From assembly GCF_024707505.1 (NCBI RefSeq), contig NZ_CP102604.1, positions 2,666,001 through 2,730,000 on the forward strand: a stretch of DNA of 64,000 bases. Direction: 5' to 3'. The stretch comes from Pantoea sp. SOD02 (GTDB taxonomy: Bacteria; Pseudomonadota; Gammaproteobacteria; Enterobacterales; Enterobacteriaceae). The notes under the pieces were generated by a model. The model saw only the letters and a list, made by a program, of their open reading frames with translations, was not told where the DNA came from and ran no database searches. The translations under genes were made by a program, and so were the position numbers. Below are positions 26,333 through 34,655 of the stretch, one piece after another (the first letter of the stretch is position 1; each line of letters begins with the position of its first letter).

Positions 26333-27052
26333 CTATTTCGCCAACGATTTACTCTCTGCAGGTGTTAGCCCACCCATATCATTAATCGTTCTATATTCTA
26401 CTTTACTACCAGTTGTACCTGCAGGCAGTGAATAATTTTGCTGCCCTTTAGGTGGCACCATCATTGAGACATCATTGACGTCACGACCATCAACGCTGAC
26501 TTTATTAAAGGTTACGTAGTAAGCAGTTGGGTTTGTCACCACCAGATTATTACCTGACTTTGCAAAAGTGAGTTGTTTATAGGCACTTTGCGCATCGCCA
26601 GAAATGCCATCTGGCCGATAAAACATTTTAATGCGCAGCACGTAAGCAAAAGAGAGTTTATTACTGTCTTCAGCATCTTTAGCTTGTGCCGGTACTGCTT
26701 TAACGTTAAACCAATAGGCTGACTCACGGTCTGTTGGTAATTCACCCGCTGTTTTCATAATGCGCAGGGTATTTTGTCCGGCATCCTGTCGATATAGCGG
26801 TGGCGTAATCACAAACGGTGGTTTAGCTGGTAATTGACTGCTTTCGTAATTAGTGAGCCATGATTGCGCTAAAAAGGGGGAGTTTTTGGCTGTGTTTAAG
26901 ACGGTTAAAGTAGCTGCTTTATCTTTCTCCTGAAAAATAAGACGTGTGCTGCCGAGACTGAATCCACCTTTACTGTTCTCTGCAAAAGCACTGTTTGCAG
27001 ACAAAACTAAAAATGGAATTAATGTGGTCATTACTAATGATGCGAATTTCAT
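26333..27052 (-). CDS. Periplasmic fimbrial chaperone
   Basis: A 239-residue PapD-like chaperone with a signal peptide (cleavage near NSAFA). The G1 strand motif, with the invariant Arg near LGSTRLIF, and the family signature ESAYWFNVKAVP are visible, followed by the second Ig-like domain with LRIKMFYRP carrying the conserved Lys/Arg. I place the start at the ATG 27052 (MKFASLVMTT) rather than 36 bases upstream: AGGA precedes it and the residues before it are not signal-like. It binds subunits released by Sec and hands them to the usher encoded next. Confidence 0.93.
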   Translation of the reverse strand: MKFASLVMTTLIPFLVLSANSAFAENSKGGFSLGSTRLIFQEKDKAATLTVLNTAKNSPFLAQSWLTNYESSQLPAKPPFVITPPLYRQDAGQNTLRIMKTAGELPTDRESAYWFNVKAVPAQAKDAEDSNKLSFAYVLRIKMFYRPDGISGDAQSAYKQLTFAKSGNNLVVTNPTAYYVTFNKVSVDGRDVNDVSMMVPPKGQQNYSLPAGTTGSKVEYRTINDMGGLTPAESKSLAK

Positions 27053-27110
27053 GTAATCAATATCCTGAGTGGGAAATAAAGGAAGCAACCTGAATTGCTT
27101 CCTTTATTTT

Positions 27111-27629
27111 TTAGTTTGTCACAACGGTTACGGTTGCGGTTGACGAAATAGATCCTCCTACCGGCGCAGCAGTGCCAACACGATAAGCCCATACTTTGGC
27201 ATTCACGCTACCAGTACCTGCAGCAGCGTCATAGTCTGTAGAAGGAATGGTGTCACCGGTATCAATCTTAGTATCACTTGTATCGGTAATTGCCAATTTA
27301 ACACCTTCGGCATCACCGGTATTCGTTAAGTAATCACCATCTTTGGTGAAGTCAAATTTGACACCAACACCTGTTAATCCAGTTTCACAACCGGTGAATG
27401 TAAAAGCCATATTCTGATTGACAATTTTTTCGCCATCAGCTTTACCTGCCAGAGATGCAGATGTCATTGCTGGAAGCGTAATAGTACGGGTTAACTGATT
27501 CGCTGGAACTACACAGGTCGTTGGAGTAACTGCAGCTGAAAGAGAAATTGTTCCAGTAGCGGCTTTAGCAGCAGGCAGTACTGCAGTCAAAAATAGACCA
27601 GAGACAATAGATACACTAATGATTTTCAT
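27111..27629 (-). CDS. Fimbrial pilin subunit (second pilin gene)
   Basis: A 172-residue type 1-like pilin. The signal peptide ends at AAKA before ATGTISLSAAV. The disulfide pair C39 (TPTTCVVP) and the later FTGCETG is typical, as is a low-Cys, Thr/Gly/Ala-rich beta sandwich. The C-terminus ends in TVTVVTN rather than the usual penultimate Tyr. It follows the other pilin gene by 21 bp and precedes the chaperone gene. Which pilin is the major shaft cannot be decided from sequence. Confidence 0.88.
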   Translation of the reverse strand: MKIISVSIVSGLFLTAVLPAAKAATGTISLSAAVTPTTCVVPANQLTRTITLPAMTSASLAGKADGEKIVNQNMAFTFTGCETGLTGVGVKFDFTKDGDYLTNTGDAEGVKLAITDTSDTKIDTGDTIPSTDYDAAAGTGSVNAKVWAYRVGTAAPVGGSISSTATVTVVTN

Positions 27630-27650
27630 AATTTATTTCCAGATTAAATG

Positions 27651-28181
27651 TTATTCGTAAGACATTGAAAGATTAACTGAGGCAGTGCGAACACCTGGCT
27701 TAAATGTAACAGCACCATGATCTCCGCTTCTCACACGAATTAATTGAAGAGTGAGATCATCAATTTCAGCTTCTCCAGAAATAATTGGGGCGTCTATTAC
27801 ACCATCATTACTTATATAAGAAACGCCTCTGCGAACCACCATTGTAGCGCCATCCATAGTAGACCCGGAATCAGGCTCGATACGAACACCACTTGAATCC
27901 GCATTGAAGTTCACTTTTAATTTAGCAGTATTAACTCCGGCAGGACATGCAGTTACTTTAATATTAATCGGTTTCCTGTCGATCGCCGCTCCATTAAGCA
28001 GAGGCTCAACTTCACCTAATGATGCGGTTCTGAATGTAATGGAATCTGTAAGCCCACTGACAGTGCAGGTAGGCGTAGTAAGTGTGCCTGCAAAGCTAAT
28101 TGTCCCAGTAGCAGCCACCACACTACCTACTCCTAAAGACAGCAAAAGCGCAGCTGCCATCGGCGCTAATTTCTTTTTCAT
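27651..28181 (-). CDS. Fimbrial pilin subunit (first pilin gene)
   Basis: A 176-residue fimbrial subunit with signal peptide ending VVAATG, a disulfide pair (TPTCTVSG and KVTACPAG), and a C-terminal strand ending SVNLSMSYE with the near-terminal aromatic residue of pilins. I use the ATG at 28181 because AAGGG lies 9-10 bases upstream; the GTG at 28190 overlaps that site. It is promoter-proximal in the fimbrial operon, a position often held by the major subunit. Together the two pilins differ too much to be a recent duplication. Confidence 0.88.
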   Translation of the reverse strand: MKKKLAPMAAALLLSLGVGSVVAATGTISFAGTLTTPTCTVSGLTDSITFRTASLGEVEPLLNGAAIDRKPINIKVTACPAGVNTAKLKVNFNADSSGVRIEPDSGSTMDGATMVVRRGVSYISNDGVIDAPIISGEAEIDDLTLQLIRVRSGDHGAVTFKPGVRTASVNLSMSYE

Positions 28182-28227
28182 CAAGTTCACCCTTAGTTAA
28201 GTAAGAAAAAACGTTTAATTTCCCCGA

Positions 28228-28240
28228 CGTAAAATTTACG
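28228..28240 (-). other. Palindrome in the pilin leader
   Basis: CGTAAA-A-TTTACG, a 6-1-6 inverted repeat 47 bp before the first pilin ATG. Either a transcript hairpin or an operator. The 279-bp gap (28182-28460) also holds the shared 12-bp motif and the FKBP terminator. Confidence 0.35.
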
Positions 28241-28335
28241 CAAAAGACATTATTAAATAAAAAAAACAAACCAGAAGAATAATAGCCATTGGTTTATGCT
28301 GAAATGTTATCAATCCTTATGATTTAAATATACGA

Positions 28336-28347
28336 GAGCACTCTCAA
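28336..28347 (-). promoter_or_regulatory. Shared 12-bp motif, copy 1 (pilin operon)
   Basis: GAGCACTCTCAA on the plus strand (TTGAGAGTGCTC toward the pilins), about 155 bp before the first pilin gene. The flank also matches copy 2: 19 of 22 positions agree over 28326-28347 versus 31299-31320. Candidate binding site of the RcsB-like regulators in this region. Confidence 0.5.
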
Positions 28348-28370
28348 TTTTCCTGCCACTTAATTTAGGC

Positions 28371-28400
28371 AAAAAAAAGCCATGCACGCCAGCATGGCTT
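28371..28400 (-). terminator. Rho-independent terminator of the FKBP operon
   Basis: On the minus strand AGCCATGC, a 6-base loop, GCATGGCT and eight T. It ends the lipoprotein-Sel1-FKBP operon and separates it from the fimbrial promoter. Confidence 0.9.
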
Positions 28401-28460
28401 TGAAGGCAATTTAATTAACACCTTCGCAACATAATGACAGCCCCCGCTGCCAATAAACCT

Positions 28461-29846
28461 TTATTTAATAATCAAATTAAAAATTAACGTTGCGCCGCCC
28501 GGAATTAAGTTTTCTACGCCGCTGTCACCAAACGCTTTCTCCGGCGGTAAAATCACCTCCAGTTCACTACCAGCATTTACCTGGCTGATTACGTCAGTCA
28601 GCGCCGGTAACAGTGAATCCAGTTTCACGCGTTGCACTTTATTCTCTTTGCCGCTGTTATCGAAAATAGTGCCATCTGCTAAACGCCCGGTAATTAAAAT
28701 ATCTACCGTGCTGTCCGCCGCCAGTTTCTTACCTTTGCCGGCTTTGGTAACGATATACAGCGCGTCATCGAGCTGTTTCACACCTTTGCGCTTTTTAGTT
28801 GCGGTAATCAGCGTTTGACCGGCTTTCAGCTGCTGTGCGCGAACGTCAGCATCTTGCTGCTGTTTAACCTGCAGCTTGCTATTGAGATTGCTATCCAACT
28901 CGGTGACCAGCTTCGCCACCTCTTCCTGATTTAGCGCGATACGTCGATCAAACGCATCTTTAATGCCGGCCAATACCATCGAACGATCGGGATCAAGTCC
29001 CAGATTTTGTTGGGCGCGCAGGCTTTGCACAATATTATCGGCAAACGCTACGCCATTGGCATATGCAAGTTTCTGATCGTGGCTTTCTGGCTTCTGTGTT
29101 TGCTGAGTGCGCTGCAACCGATCAAGTTGACTTTGCAGAGTGGATTGCTTTTGCTCCGCCGCCGCTAGCGTAGCTTCCAACTGAGCGATTTTTTCCTGAT
29201 GCTGAGTGAGCTCATGCTGTTTATCAGTATCCGCCTGTTGATTTTGCAACAGTGTTTTCTCTTTATTCAGCGTACTGAGTTGCTCAAGCAAACCAGCAAT
29301 TCTCTGTTCACTGTGGTGCAATGTCTCTGATAAAGAGCGCTTCTGCAGCGCATGACTATCAACCAAAATTTGATTGGCCGTTAACTGGGTGCGCATCTCA
29401 GCCAGACTAAGCTGTGAACGGCTGTGTTCTTCATTACTGAGCGTCAACTGGCGTTGTAGCTGATCGAGTTGCTGCTGTTGCTCCGCATAGCGGTTCTGAC
29501 TCGCCTGCAAAGTTTTGAGCTGGTTTTCCAGTGCCAGCTTCTCGCTTTGATATCCAACCTCAGCTTCACTACTTAGACGTTTGTGTTCTGTCAGCGATTT
29601 TTGCAGCTGCTGCAACTGCTGACTCTGCCGCACGTTATCGGTTGTGGCTGGGCGCAGGGATTTCTTCACTGCTGGAGGTGCTTTTACCCACGGCTTGGCC
29701 GTTTCGGTCTCGTCAAACAGCGTATCTGGTATGGTGTGATCCGAGCCATATCCTGTCAGAGAAGTCGCATGCGCCAAAGAGAGCGGTGACATCATGGCGC
29801 TCAATACGCTTAAACCGATCAAAGTTCGTGAATAAACAGATTTCAT
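28461..29846 (-). CDS. Periplasmic FKBP-type prolyl isomerase with long coiled coil
   Basis: A 461-residue exported protein with signal peptide (cleavage near AHATS). Residues about 65-260 are rich in Gln/Leu/Glu heptads (LQQLQKSL, QLDQLQRQL, KIAQLEATLAAAEQK) and should form a long coiled coil. Then comes an FKBP_N-like dimerisation segment (LAYANGVAFADNIVQSL) and a C-terminal FKBP domain (about 360-461: TGRLADGTIFDNS, VILPPEKAFGDSG, LIFNLIIK). MIP/FkpA proteins have the last two parts but only short helices, so the coiled-coil insertion is unusual. Its start overlaps the Sel1 gene stop (ATGA). Sited next to the pilins, it may help fold or organise surface proteins (inference). Confidence 0.85.
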   Translation of the reverse strand: MKSVYSRTLIGLSVLSAMMSPLSLAHATSLTGYGSDHTIPDTLFDETETAKPWVKAPPAVKKSLRPATTDNVRQSQQLQQLQKSLTEHKRLSSEAEVGYQSEKLALENQLKTLQASQNRYAEQQQQLDQLQRQLTLSNEEHSRSQLSLAEMRTQLTANQILVDSHALQKRSLSETLHHSEQRIAGLLEQLSTLNKEKTLLQNQQADTDKQHELTQHQEKIAQLEATLAAAEQKQSTLQSQLDRLQRTQQTQKPESHDQKLAYANGVAFADNIVQSLRAQQNLGLDPDRSMVLAGIKDAFDRRIALNQEEVAKLVTELDSNLNSKLQVKQQQDADVRAQQLKAGQTLITATKKRKGVKQLDDALYIVTKAGKGKKLAADSTVDILITGRLADGTIFDNSGKENKVQRVKLDSLLPALTDVISQVNAGSELEVILPPEKAFGDSGVENLIPGGATLIFNLIIK

Positions 29847-30661
29847 AAAGCACTCTCCGCGCGCATGTTGTTGAATTGCTCATTTAACTTTTGCGCTTGC
29901 TGACGCGCCAGTGCTGCTTTGCCGGTGCGGGATGCCTCAGCGTACATGCGTAATTTCATCTTTTCTGCCATCCGGGCAATGGGTTCGTCACGGCGATTTT
30001 TACTGGCTATTTCATACCAGGCGTAGGCCAGCGCCGGTTGGACTGGAACGCCTTCACCCGCCTGATAAGCACCCGCGAGGTTAAACTGGGCCAGAGCAAA
30101 ATCCTGATCGGCAGCTTTGCGATACCACGTCAGAGCCAACGCAGGATTTTTGTTCACTCCCACACCACGACTGTAAGCTGCACCCACATCATTTTGCGCG
30201 GCGGCATCGCCCTGCTGCGCAGCAAACAGTGCCCAGTTGAAAGCCTGTAACAGATCATGTTGCTGGCGAGATTCACGTGACAGTTGCTGCTGGGCGGCGA
30301 TGTGTCCTCGCTCAGCTGCCGCGACCAGCCAGTGTTTGCTCTCTTGCGGGTTTGATTGTTGCAATAACATACCCAACTGATATTGCGCCTCATGCTGGCC
30401 ATTATCTGAGGCTGCACGTAGTAGCGGTTCCGCCTGCGTTGTTTTCCCTGCAGATACCAACCAACGTCCGTAACGCTGCTGTGCCTCAAGTTGCCCGGCT
30501 TCTGCATGCTGTTGCGTTTCGTGCAATTGACGATCAAATTGGATAAGCAGTAGCGGATGCGGAGTTGCCGTTTGTTTTGTTATTGGGGAATAACACCCAC
30601 TCAGCAAGGTCAATGCAAAGGCGGTAATCAACAGGTTAATACGGATGTTTTTCATCATCAC
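29843..30661 (-). CDS. Sel1-repeat lipoprotein
   Basis: A 272-residue lipoprotein: signal peptide with lipobox LLSGC near residues 19-23, then Sel1-like (TPR-type) repeats such as AQNDVGAAYSRGVGVNKNPALALTWYRKAA and the following unit, each about 36 residues; I quote AYSRGVGVNKNPALALTWYR as the clearest. Sel1 repeats mediate protein-protein contacts in periplasm-facing scaffolds. Gene ends overlap on both sides (ATGA with the FKBP gene and with the small lipoprotein gene), so the three proteins are made together in fixed ratio. Function unknown. Confidence 0.85.
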   Translation of the reverse strand: MMMKNIRINLLITAFALTLLSGCYSPITKQTATPHPLLLIQFDRQLHETQQHAEAGQLEAQQRYGRWLVSAGKTTQAEPLLRAASDNGQHEAQYQLGMLLQQSNPQESKHWLVAAAERGHIAAQQQLSRESRQQHDLLQAFNWALFAAQQGDAAAQNDVGAAYSRGVGVNKNPALALTWYRKAADQDFALAQFNLAGAYQAGEGVPVQPALAYAWYEIASKNRRDEPIARMAEKMKLRMYAEASRTGKAALARQQAQKLNEQFNNMRAESAL

Positions 30662-31032
30662 GCCTCATCAGCCTGGACAATCATTGCCTGGAATAAATCG
30701 ACGTGAATTTGCTGACAAAGTCGGGCTAACTGCGCCTGATAAATGCTATCGAGCACTGGCAGCATGTCTGCCGACAAATCTGACCGGAGTAACAGATATT
30801 GCGCGCTGCTAGAAAGTAGATTGGACATTGCCGCATTCTGTCGCTGAAAACGCTGATGGTGATAGGACTCCAGCGTCTTAAGCTCTGATTGACATTGCTG
30901 AAGTCCGCCTGATGCCGCGACCGTGTTGATTTCAGTGGCTTCAGGCACAGCAACGTGGGCAGGCGCACAGCCGGTAAGTAAAGTGAACCCGACCAGAATG
31001 AGCGTCATTCTGATTGGTGGCGTGAAATACAT
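30658..31032 (-). CDS. Small lipoprotein, first gene of the Sel1-FKBP operon
   Basis: A 124-residue putative lipoprotein with an N-terminal hydrophobic segment and lipobox LLTGC (about 18-22), followed by a largely helical, Gln/Leu-rich domain (LKTLESYHHQRFQRQNAA). I do not recognise a family. The gene is promoter-proximal, transcribed away from the response regulator at 31574, and overlaps the Sel1 gene by four bases. It probably partners the Sel1 and FKBP proteins. Confidence 0.75.
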   Translation of the reverse strand: MYFTPPIRMTLILVGFTLLTGCAPAHVAVPEATEINTVAASGGLQQCQSELKTLESYHHQRFQRQNAAMSNLLSSSAQYLLLRSDLSADMLPVLDSIYQAQLARLCQQIHVDLFQAMIVQADEA

Positions 31033-31573
31033 ATTATTCGATTTCCAGTATAGTGGGGGTGGAATATCAGTTTTCCGATGATGACAGACTACTTATTTAG
31101 TATTTTCATCCTGATAATTTATTATTCTCATCAACTAACACTTTCTTTATATTATTTAAATAAGCGTGATGGGCAGCAAATAAATTGAGCCCCTGCACCA
31201 CCACGCCAGAAAATGAAGCAAATTAATTTCATGGCGAAAGCACGATAAGTCCGCGCTGTTTATTTTTAAGGTGGATATGATAAACATCTAAAAAAATCGA
31301 ATAAACAAGAGCACTCTCAAAAACAGGAAAAGTCTCAGACTTACAGTAAAAGTTAAGCTACTCTCTTTGCGGCTTAATTCGCCCATCAATTAATAAACTA
31401 AATAACAACGCTACCATAGCAACACAAACATTGATTCCTTTGCCTATTTCACATTAGAGGGCTTACAGATTTACCACGATATGACTAATAAAAAACCACA
31501 GCATGCGACCTTACTGTTCGCTAGAATGCAGTACACTATTTCAATCCTTAAAGCTGAACATGAGTGACAGGCG
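31033..31573. other. AT-rich divergent regulatory region
   Basis: This 541-bp stretch carries no gene that I can support. It is strongly AT-rich compared with the flanking housekeeping regions and separates the lipoprotein operon (minus) from the response regulator gene (plus). It contains copy 2 of the shared 12-bp motif and many A/T tracts that would suit H-NS binding (inference). Confidence 0.6.
31309..31320 (-). promoter_or_regulatory. Shared 12-bp motif, copy 2 (lipoprotein operon / regulator)
   Basis: GAGCACTCTCAA, identical to copies 1 and 3, located 277 bp upstream of the small lipoprotein gene and 254 bp upstream of the divergent response regulator. The extended flank resembles copy 1. 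Confidence 0.5.
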
Positions 31574-32278
31574 ATGAGTACATTCACCCAGAAAAACATC
31601 TCTATTGCGCTGTTAGACGACCATTTTTTGGTACTGCGCGGTTTGAGTGGCGTATTAAGCGAGCATCCTCGCTTTACAATTTCCGGCACCTTTAGCAACA
31701 GTCGACAACTGCTGGATAGCCTAAAAGCATCACCGGTTGATGTGGTAATTATCGATTATGAACTTGCACCGTCAGATATCGACGGTTTGAACTTGATTAA
31801 AACACTAAATCGCCACTATCCACAGACGGCAATTTTGGTGCTGTCTGCGCATTATAATCCGGCTACCGTGGCGCTGGCGCTGCGTGGCGGAGCACGCGGA
31901 TTTATTGGTAAAAACCGGCCATCTGAAGAACTACAGCGAGCGGTGCTCGCCGTGGTGGCAGACCATATCTACATCGAACCGGAGATGACTCAACTTTTGG
32001 CGGAACAACAATTTCACGGTGAAATGCTCATTAATGGCGATCTGAGCCCTGATAATGTCAAAAACGCCACCTCCTTGTCGGCATTGACGGCAAAAGAACA
32101 AGAAGTGATTCGCTGCTTTCTTACCGGGATGACAGTGACTGAAATTGCTGAAAAATTTAACCGCAGCCTGAAAACTATCAGTGGTCAGAAGCAGAGCGCA
32201 ATGCGTAAATTGGGTGTAAAAGCCGATCACGAGCTGTTCATTATCAAGGATGAGCTGTTAAAGCCGCACATCTCCTGA
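31574..32278 (+). CDS. RcsB/EvgA-type response regulator
   Basis: A 234-residue regulator with a complete receiver (D15/D16, phospho-acceptor D61 in VVIIDYEL, K113 in FIGKNRP) and a LuxR-type DNA-binding domain (about 170-225) whose recognition helix SLKTISGQKQSAMRKLG is very close to RcsB. It is divergent from the lipoprotein operon and convergent with two BvgS-like kinases, the natural phosphodonors. Its last 35 bases overlap the end of the kinase gene on the other strand, so both stop signals lie in the opposite coding sequence. Confidence 0.92.
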   Translation: MSTFTQKNISIALLDDHFLVLRGLSGVLSEHPRFTISGTFSNSRQLLDSLKASPVDVVIIDYELAPSDIDGLNLIKTLNRHYPQTAILVLSAHYNPATVALALRGGARGFIGKNRPSEELQRAVLAVVADHIYIEPEMTQLLAEQQFHGEMLINGDLSPDNVKNATSLSALTAKEQEVIRCFLTGMTVTEIAEKFNRSLKTISGQKQSAMRKLGVKADHELFIIKDELLKPHIS

Positions 32279-34547
32279 GTTCTGCTGTCCACTGTTCCTG
32301 CATCAGTACGCTTTGCACCGCGCCAGAACGCAATTCCTGCTCAATCTCAGCAGACAGATGCGCCAAACTCTGGCGCTGATACATTAAGGCTGCGCCGTGT
32401 AAGCGATGAATGTAATGGATCATCACCTGGCGATCGTGCTGGTGGCAAGCAGCCGAAAATTGTGCAATATCATCCAAAAATGCAGCGTGTAGCGCTTCAT
32501 CACTCATTCCTGCAGCTTCCCGTGACTCGGCTGCTTGCAACAATTGAACCGGGCACCAACGTGCGAGCAATTCCGCCAAAGCAGCAAGTGAGAGGGGTTT
32601 AGTGAGTAACGCATTCATTCCGTGATCCAGACATAAATGCTGATGCTCCGCACCGCTCATCGCTGAAATGGCCACAATTGGCGTTTCCGCACTCCCCTGT
32701 ATACGCTCCAACTGGCGGATTCTGGCAGCAACGGTGTAACCGTCGATATCGGGTAGATGGCAGTCAAGCAAGATAACATCGTAATAATTTTCCTGCTGTA
32801 ACAAAGAAAGCGCCGTCGCACCGTCGCCAGCAATTTCGCTATGGCAACCTAACACATTGAGTTGTGCTGCCAGCATTTTTTGGTTAGCGGGATGATCTTC
32901 CACCACCAATACGCTGGTCCCTTCAATAAAACGCGGTAATTCATGTTCGGTAGAAACTGTGTAGCGAGGCGGCTCGCAACGGGAAATCGGCATAATGACA
33001 GTAAAGGTCGCGCCTTGCCCGGGTTGGCTGCAGCAAGAGAGATGACCGTTTGCTAGTTTCACCAATTGGTGACTGATATAGAGCCCCAATCCGCTTCCAT
33101 CATAGCGCCGCGTCTCACTATGCTCTCCTTGCGTCCAGGCTTCAAACAACGTGCTTTGCGCGGCAAGTGGGATACCGATGCCGGTATCAATCACATCAAT
33201 ACGTAATTGATCATCACAACAATCTTGCGGCTGCATGCTCAATTTCAGTTTAACGCTGCCATGTTCAGTAAATTTGATGGCATTAGAGAGCAAGTTATTG
33301 ATCACCTGACGCAGTCGATACTCATCAGTAACGATCCACGCTGTTTGCGCAGATTCACACGCTGAGACCAACAGAGAAACCCCTTTGGCCTTCGCCACTG
33401 GGCGATGAATATCCACCAGCGTGGCAATCATTTCTGAAAGAGAGAAACAGTTTTTATCCAGCTTCATTTGCTGATGAGAAAGCTTGCTGTGGTCAAGAAT
33501 ATCATTAAGCAGTCCCAGGAGATTTTTCGACGAGTTATTGGCCAGCTCAAGGTACTCTTTGCGCTGTTGCGGTGCACAAGGTAGCCGCAAAAGTTCAAGA
33601 GCAGCAATCATCGCACTCATTGGAGTACGGATTTCATGACTCATCATCGCTAAGAACTGGCTCTTCCGAGCTTCACTGTTTTCTGCGCGTCGTCGATGCA
33701 TCAAGGCACGGCGTAGTGCCCAGATCAATCCCAACAGTAAAGTCAGAATCAAGCTTAACTCGATGGGATAGAGTGCGATGACCACTTTTGCACTGGGGTA
33801 GCCTAGCTGGAGATCGCCAATCCAACGCTTGAAAATTTTATCCGTCTGGCTTGCCGGTATAGCGGCCAGCGTCTTGGTAAGAATAGAACCCAGTACCATC
33901 TGTTCTGACTTCACCCCGAGATACATGCCCGCAATCATTTCTGGAATTTGCGTTGCCACCACCAGTTTATGTGAGTAATTGCGATGCAGCAGTGGGCGCA
34001 TAACCAAATCAGAACCTAATCCGGCTTCCACTTCACCTGCCAGTATTTGGTTAAATACGGCACGGACATCAACCTGCGGCATGACAATAATGTCGGGATG
34101 ATATTCACGCAGCCAGCTTTCGTGCCAGGTATTCGCACGCACAGCGACACGTTTACCGTAAAGCTGCTCCAGTGAACCCACGTGGCTGGCTTCATGGGTA
34201 GTAATAACTAAAGTATTTGAGGTTAACCAACGTGGCGATAACCGCCATTCGAAACCCTCTGCTACAGGTATTAATGCCGATGCCAGCGCGACGTTCATCT
34301 CAGCCTGACCTGGCGCCTGTGTCATAACAAATCGCAAGCCGGACTCTTTTTCCAGTTGGTCGAGATAACTGCGACTCAGCCCAATATGCTTATCATGATC
34401 AATAAAGTCGAGTGGCCAGCTGGGCGAGAAATGGTAATTAACCACCGGATTCTTTGCTATCCAGTCGCGTTCCTGTTCACTGAACTGTGGGGTAGCCTGA
34501 ACGCAAAAAGCAAAGAGCATCAGGGTTATGAGAAGCAGGGTATGCAT
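32244..34547 (-). CDS. BvgS/EvgS-type hybrid sensor kinase (1)
   Basis: A 767-residue unorthodox kinase. Order seen: signal/anchor (1-20), periplasmic solute-binding (SBP_bac_3, Venus-flytrap) domain (about 22-245), transmembrane helix (about 258-278), HisKA with H304 in FLAMMSHEIRTPM, HATPase with NNLLSNAIKF and GSGLGLY, receiver with D595 in VILLDCHLPDIDGY, and C-terminal HPt with H714 in IHRLHGAAL. Only one Venus-flytrap domain and no PAS domain are visible, so it is shorter than BvgS. It should relay phosphate to the regulator at 31574 and perhaps the one at 21881. Ligand unknown. Confidence 0.93.
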   Translation of the reverse strand: MHTLLLITLMLFAFCVQATPQFSEQERDWIAKNPVVNYHFSPSWPLDFIDHDKHIGLSRSYLDQLEKESGLRFVMTQAPGQAEMNVALASALIPVAEGFEWRLSPRWLTSNTLVITTHEASHVGSLEQLYGKRVAVRANTWHESWLREYHPDIIVMPQVDVRAVFNQILAGEVEAGLGSDLVMRPLLHRNYSHKLVVATQIPEMIAGMYLGVKSEQMVLGSILTKTLAAIPASQTDKIFKRWIGDLQLGYPSAKVVIALYPIELSLILTLLLGLIWALRRALMHRRRAENSEARKSQFLAMMSHEIRTPMSAMIAALELLRLPCAPQQRKEYLELANNSSKNLLGLLNDILDHSKLSHQQMKLDKNCFSLSEMIATLVDIHRPVAKAKGVSLLVSACESAQTAWIVTDEYRLRQVINNLLSNAIKFTEHGSVKLKLSMQPQDCCDDQLRIDVIDTGIGIPLAAQSTLFEAWTQGEHSETRRYDGSGLGLYISHQLVKLANGHLSCCSQPGQGATFTVIMPISRCEPPRYTVSTEHELPRFIEGTSVLVVEDHPANQKMLAAQLNVLGCHSEIAGDGATALSLLQQENYYDVILLDCHLPDIDGYTVAARIRQLERIQGSAETPIVAISAMSGAEHQHLCLDHGMNALLTKPLSLAALAELLARWCPVQLLQAAESREAAGMSDEALHAAFLDDIAQFSAACHQHDRQVMIHYIHRLHGAALMYQRQSLAHLSAEIEQELRSGAVQSVLMQEQWTAELRRCAALTAHP

Positions 34548-34655
34548 GTAATGCCTTTATCACGACTACGTTCAATTCAGGGTGCCGCTCTGCTGTAAGT
34601 ATCAGGTACAGCGCAACAATAGCGTTTAATTGAACATAAAATCGACGGCATCTGG

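Noticed and set aside
28336..28347. Reading TTGAGA of the shared motif as a sigma-70 -35 box
   Set aside because: No -10 hexamer lies 16-18 bp downstream in any of the three copies, so a regulator site is more likely than a core promoter element.
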